DNA of 12,907 nt. Origin: Opitutaceae bacterium (GTDB lineage Bacteria; Verrucomicrobiota; Verrucomicrobiia; Opitutales; Opitutaceae). Below are positions 7,273 to 12,907 of the stretch, in pieces. Location: contig JADLBI010000037.1 of the NCBI GenBank assembly GCA_020847775.1, forward strand, positions 1 to 12,907, in the 5' to 3' direction. A program made the position numbers and the translations under genes. The notes beneath the pieces were generated by a model. The model had not been told where the DNA came from. It did no database searches and saw only the letters and a list, made by a program, of their open reading frames with translations. Position 1 is the stretch's first letter, and the number at the start of each line of letters is the position of its first letter.

Positions 7273-8427
7273 ATGAACGTTGCGCCGCGTCTGCTGACGA
7301 ATCTTTCCTATCTGGCGATGATGAGCCTGTCCATCGGGCTCAATCTGCTGCCGGTTTTTCTGACGACGATCGGTGAGCTTTTCGGCGGCGAGGCGGGTTT
7401 GACGCAGGAATAGCTCGGTCGGCTCGGCGCGTGCGCGTTCGGCGGCTTGGTCGCGGGTATTCTGGTCACCGGGCCGCTGGCCGACCGGTTGGGCGCGAAA
7501 CCGTTTGTGCAACTGGGCAACGCGCTCATCGCGATCAGCCTCATCGGCGCGGCCCTCGCGCCCAGCTATGCGCTGCTGGCGGCGGCTTTGTTTTCGCTCG
7601 GGCTGGGCGCGGGCATTCTCGACATGGTGTTGAGTCCGGTGGTGGCGGCGCTCAATCCCACGCGTCGCGCGGCGGCGATGAACTGGCTGCATTCGTTCTA
7701 CTGCGTGGGCGCGGTGGTCACGATTCTGATCGGCACGGTGGCGCTGGTCACGGGCTTGGGGTGGCGCGGAACCTGTTTCGTGTTGATGGTGCTGCCACTC
7801 GGATTGCTCGTGGCCTTCGCGCCATTGCGATTCCCTTCGCTGCATGTTGAGGGCGGCCGCTTGAGGCTGCGCACGCTGATGCGGCGCGGTTGGTTTTGGG
7901 TGGCGCTGATCGCGATTCTGCTCGGCGGTGCGACGGAGGCCGGTATGTCGCAATGGCTGCCGGCTTACACGGAAACGGCGCTCGGTTATCCGGCGTGGCT
8001 GGGCGGCGTGGCGTTGCTCCTGTTTTCGGTGGCGATGGCGGCGGGGCGGATGGTTGTGGGCGCGGCCGAGGCGCGTTGGAACGCGTATCAAATCATGGCC
8101 TTGGGCTGCGGCTTTTCCGTCGTGCTGTTTATCGCCGGCTCGTTTTTGCCGATTCCTATGTTTGCGCTGATCGCGTGTGTGCTAGTCGGCTTTACGGGCA
8201 GTTGTCTGTGGCCGACGATGCTGGCCGTGACGGCGGACCGCTATCCGGACGGCGGCGCGAGCATGTATGGGATGCTCGGCGCCTTCGGCAATCTCGGCGG
8301 CATCTTCATGCCGTGGCTCGTGGGCTGGGTCGCGGACAAGTCGGATTTGCACTGGGGGCTGGCGGTTTCCGCACTGGCCCCGTTGTTGATGTTGCCGCTG
8401 GTGCTGAGTTTGCGCCGGGCGGGGTGA
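7273..8427 (+). pseudogene. MFS sugar-type transporter interrupted by an in-frame amber codon
   Basis: Reading from ATG 7273 gives 46 codons beginning MNVAPRLLTNLSYLAMMSLS, which covers the first membrane helix and ends GLTQE. It then meets TAG at 7411-7413 and continues in the same frame for 337 codons to TGA at 8425-8427. Read through, the protein would be about 384 aa, a normal MFS length with about 12 helices. The loop after helix 2 carries GPLADRLGAKP, the MFS signature A. The second half has a related loop after AWLGGVALLLFSVAMAAGRM. CAG or GAG to TAG is one base, and GLTQE(Q)LGRL would be a natural sequence, so a recent nonsense change is likely. Initiation at TTG 7447 would give a 326-aa form lacking helix 1, probably inactive. 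In context it would be the importer for the rhamnosidase/epimerase unit downstream. Sequence error or suppression cannot be excluded. TAG is used as a normal stop elsewhere in the window. Confidence 0.8.
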
Positions 8428-8512
8428 GGTAGGGCGGGACTGCCAGGCCCGCCATGAAGAACACAGGTTTCACGCCACGCCGCTGTGGTCGGCCCGGCGG
8501 TCCGACCCTACC
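8428..8512. repeat. Inverted pair of GC-rich hairpins (REP/BIME-like), copy 2
   Basis: The element starts directly after the MFS stop codon. Its arms at 8428-8453 and 8487-8512 are inverted copies matching at 20 of 26 positions, both with GGTAGGG outer ends. Each arm folds on itself: the left pairs GGCGGG with CCCGCC, the right pairs GGTCGG with CCGACC. The stems differ by paired substitutions, so the fold is kept while the sequence changes. The left arm is close to that of the 7137-7211 element (shared AGGGCGGGAC and CCGCC). It lies between two co-directional genes, so it would be transcribed and could stabilise or attenuate the message. Confidence 0.75.
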
Positions 8513-8586
8513 TTCAATGGGATGAATGTTTGAAGCACATTGGGCGTGATTTCACGAAGGGAATCCTGTCAGTTTCAAATTCCCCG

Positions 8587-10722
8587 ATGATCTCCAAAAC
8601 TGCTTTCACCAAGGCGCAACCGGTCTGGCCGCAAGGTCTGGCCGGACAAATGAACACGTGGGTGAGTTTTCACGCTCGCGTCGAACTCAAGGCCAGGTCG
8701 CGGGCGACCCTGCGGCTGGCCGCGGCCACGATTTACCGGCTTTGGGTTAATGGTGAGCTGGCGGGCCACGGCCCGGCGCGCACGGGGCACCACCACGCGC
8801 GCGTGGATGAACACGTGCTGACGTCTCCGTCTACTGGGGTGATCGAGCTGGTGATCGAAGTCTCCGATTACGGCGTGCCCAATTTTGTGGCGCCGCACGA
8901 ACCGGCGTTTTGCTGCGCCGAGTTGGTCGTCGGCAGAAAAGTGCTCGCGCACACGGCCGCGCGGGGTGGCGGTTTTGTGGCGGAACGCCGCGAGGAACGC
9001 GTGCAACGCGGCGAGCGCTACAGTTATCAGCGCGGTTTCAGCGAGGCCTACCGGTTTTCGGCCGAAGGAAATTTCTGGCTGGCGTATGGCTATGCGCCGC
9101 GCGCGCCGCTGCCATTGGGACGAGTGAGCTATGCGCGGACTTGGCTGAGACGCGGCATGGACCTACCGGAATTTCCCGTGTTGCGGCCCGCCGCTCGCGT
9201 CAAATTTGGCAAAGCGAGCCACAGTTCACAAAGTGCCGCGGCCTACACGCCGATGACCTACGTGAGTGATGTGCCGAAGACCTCGCTCGGCTGGCCGCTG
9301 GGTGAAATCGAATGGCCGTTCTTCGGCTTGCTGGCGGGTTTGCGGTGGCGCGACCAAGGCGCGGGGAAATTGGCCAGGAGCGGCGCGTTCACGCTCAAGG
9401 CGAGAGAGTGGCGGCTATTTGATTTCGGCGCGATCCACACCGGGTTTCTCGCGGCGAAACTGCGCGCGACCAAGCCCGCGCGGCTCGTGCTGCTGTTCGA
9501 CGAGGCGCTGACCGACGGGCATATCGGGGTGACGAAAGCGGCGCTCGTGAACGGTATCCGGATCGAGCTGGCGGCCGGGGCGCCGCTCGATTTCATGACG
9601 TTTGAGCCGCACACCTTGCGGCACTTGCAAGTCCTTGTGTGGGAGGGCGAGGTAAGCTTTTCCGACGTGCGGCTGATCGGCTTTCGCAATGGGCACGCCA
9701 TCGGCGACGGGCCAAAAAACTTGCCCACGGTGGAGCGCATGGTGCGGCGCGCGGCGGTGGCGACGTTCCGGCAGAACGCGCTCGACGTGTTCATGGATTG
9801 CCCTTCGCGCGAGCGCGCGGGCTGGCTGTGCGACAGCCTCTTCACCGCGCGCGCCGAGTGGCATTTATGCGGGGACAACCCGATTGAGCGCGCGTTTTTG
9901 GAAAACTATCTGCGGCCCGCGAAGTTTAACGGTCTGCCGAGGGGCATGGTGCCGATGTGCTATCCGGCCGAGCCGCTGCAGGGACAATTTATTCCGAATT
10001 GGTCGATGTTCTTCGTGATCCAGCTTGACGAGGCGCGGCGCGAGCGGCGTTTGCCGAAGGACTGGCGGCCGTTGATCGAGCGGCGCGTGCGCGGGCTCGT
10101 GAACTACTTCCGCCAATTCGAGAACGAACACGGTTTGTTGGAGAAATTGGAGAGCTGGGTGTTCGTCGAGTGGTCCAAGGCGAACGATTTCACGCAGGAC
10201 GTGAATTTCCCGACGAACATGCTTTACGCGGCGACACTGCGCGCGGCGTCACGCCTGCTGGGTGACGAACGACTGGCGAAAAAGGCGGACCGAGTGAACG
10301 CCGCGGTGCGCGCGCTGGCCTGGCGCGACGGGCGCTTCGTGGACAACGCGATCCGCGCCAAGGACGGCAACTTGACCGTGACGGACAATGCCAGCGAGGT
10401 CTGCCAGTATTACGCTTGGTTCACCGGCCAACTTGCGCCGACGGAAGAACCCGCGCTTTGGCGTCGTCTGGTGCGGACCGAATACAACGGGCTGTATCCG
10501 GCCAACGCCTTTGTCGGCAAGCTGCTGCGGCTGGAGCTATTGATTGACGCGGGCGAGTTTGCCGCGGCACGCCGTGAACTGCTGGCAAGCTTTGCCCCGA
10601 TGGCGCGGCAGACCGGGACGCTGTGGGAGATGCTCGACGCGAGTGCGAGCCGTGACCACGGGTTTACGTCCTACGTCGCGGTGCTGATCGACCGGCTGGC
10701 GGAGGCCAAAATGCGGCGATGA
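8587..10722 (+). CDS. Intracellular GH78-like alpha-L-rhamnosidase
   Basis: The 711-aa product has the GH78 layout: an N-terminal lectin-like beta domain with IYRLWVNGELAGHGPARTG (the usual Y-R-L-W-V-N-G-x-x-x-G-x-G-P motif, about residues 50-70), then beta domains, then an (alpha/alpha)6 catalytic barrel from about residue 380. The catalytic block is DCPSRERAGWLCD (404-416), corresponding to D-C-P-x-R-x-R/E-x-x-W-x-G-D with Cys in place of the final Gly; E409 is a likely catalytic acid. TLWEM (E681), with H691 ten residues later, matches the second acidic position (the T-x-W-E motif of the family). The family removes terminal L-rhamnose by inversion. No signal peptide is visible, so it should act in the cytoplasm on imported glycosides. 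An open frame extends back to GTG 8485, but that stretch runs through the repeat arm, so ATG 8587 (MISKTAFTKAQPVWPQG) is preferred. It is translationally coupled to the next gene. True substrate is unproven. Confidence 0.85.
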   Translation: MISKTAFTKAQPVWPQGLAGQMNTWVSFHARVELKARSRATLRLAAATIYRLWVNGELAGHGPARTGHHHARVDEHVLTSPSTGVIELVIEVSDYGVPNFVAPHEPAFCCAELVVGRKVLAHTAARGGGFVAERREERVQRGERYSYQRGFSEAYRFSAEGNFWLAYGYAPRAPLPLGRVSYARTWLRRGMDLPEFPVLRPAARVKFGKASHSSQSAAAYTPMTYVSDVPKTSLGWPLGEIEWPFFGLLAGLRWRDQGAGKLARSGAFTLKAREWRLFDFGAIHTGFLAAKLRATKPARLVLLFDEALTDGHIGVTKAALVNGIRIELAAGAPLDFMTFEPHTLRHLQVLVWEGEVSFSDVRLIGFRNGHAIGDGPKNLPTVERMVRRAAVATFRQNALDVFMDCPSRERAGWLCDSLFTARAEWHLCGDNPIERAFLENYLRPAKFNGLPRGMVPMCYPAEPLQGQFIPNWSMFFVIQLDEARRERRLPKDWRPLIERRVRGLVNYFRQFENEHGLLEKLESWVFVEWSKANDFTQDVNFPTNMLYAATLRAASRLLGDERLAKKADRVNAAVRALAWRDGRFVDNAIRAKDGNLTVTDNASEVCQYYAWFTGQLAPTEEPALWRRLVRTEYNGLYPANAFVGKLLRLELLIDAGEFAAARRELLASFAPMARQTGTLWEMLDASASRDHGFTSYVAVLIDRLAEAKMRR

Positions 10723-11540
10723 GTTTCAATACCGAGCTGCGCCTTTTTGCCACCGCGTGGTCGTTGCGCGAGTATCCGAGCAAGCTGGGCGAGTGGACGT
10801 GGGCGGAAAAATTCGCGGCGATTCGCGCGGCGGGTTTTGACGGCATCATGTCGCCGCCGCGCGCGGAACTCGCAGAGCGGGGCGACCTTGAATACTGGGC
10901 GATGGGCAGTCTCGGCGCGGAGCATGATGCGGCGGCGTATTTCAACCAGGCGGCCGGGCTTGGCGCGAAGCATGCGACGATCCAGCTTTGCGACGTGGAC
11001 ACACCGCTAGCCGAGGCGGTGACGGTGGCGGAGGCCGTGATCGCGGCGGCGCGGGCGACAGGGGTTGGCGTCACGATCGAGTCGCACCGCGACACGTTTA
11101 CCGAGACACCGGAGCGGATGTGGGCGTTGTGCGACGCGTTTCAGGAAAAGACCGGCGGGGCGCTGCCGGTGTGTCTCGATCATTCGCACTTCGCGGTGGT
11201 GCGGCACTTCGCCGCGCCGTATTGGCCGAAGTTGAATGAGCGGCCGGATGTGCTGGCGCGCTGCGGGCGCTTTCATTTGCGGCCGTTCACCGGGCATCAT
11301 TGCCAAATCCCGGCGACATTGGATGGCGTGAGGCCGACGCCGGAATACGAATTGTGGGGCGAGTTTGTCAGTGAGCTGTTTGGTTGGTTGCGCGCGAACG
11401 GCACCATTCGTGAAATCTGCGTGTGCCCCGAACTGGGCAACGCCGCGCCAGCTTACGGTTTGTCGTGTTTCCCCGACGTGTGGCGCGACGCGTGTTACAT
11501 CGCGGCGGATTTGAAGCGGCGCTGGGCCGGGCGATTCTAG
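10719..11540 (+). CDS. TIM-barrel sugar (phosphate) isomerase/epimerase
   Basis: The 273-aa product belongs to the xylose-isomerase-like (AP endonuclease 2) TIM-barrel family, which uses a divalent metal to isomerise, epimerise or cleave sugars. Likely metal ligands appear in order: E121 in TIESHRDTF, D154 with H155 and H157 in CLDHSHF, H186 in RFHLRPF followed by H193/H194, and E238 in CPELG. This set matches the E-D-H-E pattern of the family. Length is normal (250-300 aa). The ATG overlaps the rhamnosidase stop (ATGA, 10719-10722), a sign of translational coupling, and GGAGG lies 13 bp upstream. The pairing with a rhamnosidase suggests it handles the released sugar or a keto-sugar derivative. 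Known relatives include hydroxypyruvate isomerase, inosose dehydratase, 3-epimerases and 3-keto-glycoside lyases, and the sequence alone cannot choose among these. Its TAG shares bases with the stop of the converging gene. Confidence 0.85.
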   Translation: MSFNTELRLFATAWSLREYPSKLGEWTWAEKFAAIRAAGFDGIMSPPRAELAERGDLEYWAMGSLGAEHDAAAYFNQAAGLGAKHATIQLCDVDTPLAEAVTVAEAVIAAARATGVGVTIESHRDTFTETPERMWALCDAFQEKTGGALPVCLDHSHFAVVRHFAAPYWPKLNERPDVLARCGRFHLRPFTGHHCQIPATLDGVRPTPEYELWGEFVSELFGWLRANGTIREICVCPELGNAAPAYGLSCFPDVWRDACYIAADLKRRWAGRF

Positions 11541-12907
11541 GCGTGCGGGGTCTCGCCCGCGGCTTGTTGCAAGTGGTGGCCAATGCGCCAGAGGTGGTAG
11601 GCCGAGGTGTCCATCCAACGCACGGCGTCGAGCAAACGGTCGGCCTCGGCGGGAGTCAGTTGCGCCTCGGCGGTTTCGCGCAGCAACGCGTGTCGCCCGG
11701 TGCGGCGCAGGGCCGCGAGCGCGGCGGATTGTTTTTTGATTTCAGGCAGGGCGGTGGCATCGGGTGTTGCGCTCACGACCCGGTCGAAAGCCGCGAGCAG
11801 CGTGTGGAGGTGGGCTGAGGCGGTTGTGAGGCGTCCGGAGATGTCGGCCGTCGGTATGGCGGCGATGTCGGTGCTTTCGCTTATGATTTGATCGAGATGA
11901 TCCATAACGTGTACGACCGAGAGCCGGGGGTTGGCGTCGTGTTGGTGCACCGGCACCGTGGCGGGGATGCGAGTGAGAAAATCGTGGCATTCGTCGAGCT
12001 CTCGTCGTACCGCCGTGAGGGAGGTTGGCGGGGTGGATCCGCGGCCGTCGGCATGGTGGCGAATCCACGCGGCGGCGTCCGCGCCGATGCTGCACAAGGC
12101 GCGGCGCAGCGCCTCAAGCGCGACTTCGGGCACTTGCACGAGCGTATCGTCGAAATGCCGGGCCGCATCCGGCGCAGGATCGCGGATTAGCCGGGTGATG
12201 AAGGTGGAGACTTGTCCGACCGCCGGTAGGACGAGCAAGGCGGCGGCAAGGGTGAACGCCGTGTGAAACGCCGCTATGGCCCATGCTCCGGGCTGGGGGG
12301 TGAGCCACACCAGCAGCGCGATGAAGGCTGGTTGTAGCACATACCCGAGCAGGCTGGCGAAACTGTTGAACAGGATGTGCACGAGCGCGGTGCGTCGGAC
12401 GGGTACATTGGCCCCGATCGAGACCAGCAGGGTGGTGACGGTGGTGCCGATGCTGGCGCCGATCACAATGGTCAGTGATTGGGCTAAATCCAGCGAACCG
12501 GTGTGGTAGGCGGTGATCGCGGTGGCCACGACGGCGCTAGAGGATTGCATCACTACGGTGAGCGCGATGCCAACCAGCATGAGTAGTATACGTCCCGACC
12601 AATCGGCTTGGGGAAAAGCCTCGGGCCGCACGTGGGCGGAGATGCCTTCCATCCCTTGCTGGAGGGTTTCGAGGCCGAAGAACATCAAGCCAAACCCGGC
12701 AATCGCCAGACCGAAGACAGAGGCGCGATTCTTCAGTATCAGTCGCATAAGCGCGCCCACGCCAATGAGAGGAAGGGAGATTGCGCTCAGGCTGTATTGC
12801 AGGCCGAGTAGCGAAATGATCCAACCCATGGAGGTGGTGCCGACGCTGCTGCCAATGATGACACCGGTGGCTTGAATGGTGGTCAACATGCCCGCGCTCA
12901 CAAAGCC
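11537..12907 (-). CDS. Na+/phosphate cotransporter family protein with PhoU-like C-terminus (5' end missing)
   Basis: The frame is open through the right edge, so the true N-terminus lies outside; the GTG at 12901 is only the first possible start inside the window. The visible part (456 codons) has the tail of a first Na/Pi repeat (IIGSSVGTTSMG), hydrophobic helices, then a complete second repeat with VVMQSSSAVVATAITAY and IVIGASIGTTVTTLLV. QSSSA and GTT are the family signatures for sodium and phosphate binding in NptA/SLC34-like carriers. After the last membrane helix (about residue 230 from the GTG) comes a roughly 220-residue soluble helical region with DECHDF and VMDHLDQII, resembling a PhoU-type domain, as in many bacterial members. 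These carriers bring phosphate into the cell; the soluble part may regulate or couple transport. It ends with TAG at 11539-11537 and is not co-transcribed with the sugar genes. Confidence 0.9.
   Translation of the reverse strand, partial: GFVSAGMLTTIQATGVIIGSSVGTTSMGWIISLLGLQYSLSAISLPLIGVGALMRLILKNRASVFGLAIAGFGLMFFGLETLQQGMEGISAHVRPEAFPQADWSGRILLMLVGIALTVVMQSSSAVVATAITAYHTGSLDLAQSLTIVIGASIGTTVTTLLVSIGANVPVRRTALVHILFNSFASLLGYVLQPAFIALLVWLTPQPGAWAIAAFHTAFTLAAALLVLPAVGQVSTFITRLIRDPAPDAARHFDDTLVQVPEVALEALRRALCSIGADAAAWIRHHADGRGSTPPTSLTAVRRELDECHDFLTRIPATVPVHQHDANPRLSVVHVMDHLDQIISESTDIAAIPTADISGRLTTASAHLHTLLAAFDRVVSATPDATALPEIKKQSAALAALRRTGRHALLRETAEAQLTPAEADRLLDAVRWMDTSAYHLWRIGHHLQQAAGETPHA

Noticed and set aside
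7411..7413. Pyrrolysine or other programmed recoding at the amber codon
   Set aside because: No reason for such a residue in an MFS loop, no visible insertion element, and TAG is used as an ordinary stop in two neighbouring genes. Kept only as a remote alternative to mutation or error.
7192..8091. Minus-strand open frame (299 codons) over the MFS gene
   Set aside because: Arg/Gln/His-rich product with no domain. The plus frame encodes clear membrane helices and an MFS motif. The open antisense frame is a base-composition effect.
7137..8512. The two repeats as ends of an insertion sequence or transposon carrying the MFS gene
   Set aside because: No transposase and no target-site duplication seen, and each repeat is internally symmetric rather than a single terminal arm. 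REP-like intergenic elements explain it better.
1..12907. CRISPR array, tRNA, rRNA, phage or toxin-antitoxin genes
   Set aside because: No regularly spaced repeats, cloverleaf, rRNA-like tract or typical small gene pairs were recognised on either strand.

Overview
The window is GC-rich, densely coded bacterial DNA. It carries glycoside-handling genes without secretion signals, few Shine-Dalgarno-like leaders, and GC-rich palindromic repeats between genes. This gene mix, with a GH78-like rhamnosidase, large streptogramin-lyase-like propeller proteins and a YqjG-type glutathione transferase, best suggests a Verrucomicrobiota (Opitutales/Opitutaceae-like) chromosome. That taxonomic call is inference; no rRNA or tRNA gene is present to support it.

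Layout. Positions 1-4626 lie on the minus strand. In transcription order they hold two tandem paralogous beta-propeller proteins of unknown function (655 aa at 4626-2659, then 653 aa at 2569-608), followed by the start of a membrane fatty-acid desaturase-like protein that runs off the left edge. A 117-bp intergenic region separates this unit from a divergent DegT/DnrJ/EryC1-type PLP aminotransferase (4744-5994, plus). A glutathionyl-hydroquinone reductase (7083-6130, minus) converges on the aminotransferase.

From 7273 the plus strand carries a likely carbohydrate-utilisation unit: an MFS transporter, an intracellular GH78-like alpha-L-rhamnosidase, and a TIM-barrel sugar isomerase/epimerase. 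The rhamnosidase and epimerase overlap by four bases (ATGA). The MFS gene has an in-frame amber codon at 7411-7413, after its first membrane segment, with an otherwise intact reading frame on both sides. It is best treated as a fresh pseudogene unless the TAG proves to be a sequence error or is suppressed. Two related inverted-pair hairpin repeats (7137-7211 and 8428-8512) sit on the two sides of this gene. The right end holds the 3' part of a Na+/phosphate-cotransporter-family protein (minus, running off the right edge). Its stop codon shares the palindrome CTAG with the epimerase stop codon.

Working together (inference): the MFS protein would import a rhamnose-containing or related glycoside, the rhamnosidase would cut it in the cytoplasm, and the epimerase would process the released or modified sugar. 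The propeller pair has no recognisable secretion signal. It could act on related glycoside or uronide substrates, but that is speculation. The most novel material is the propeller pair, with its shared His-rich motif, and the hairpin repeat family with compensatory arm changes. No CRISPR array, transposase, phage gene, tRNA or rRNA was seen. No stretch above 300 bp lacks a gene.
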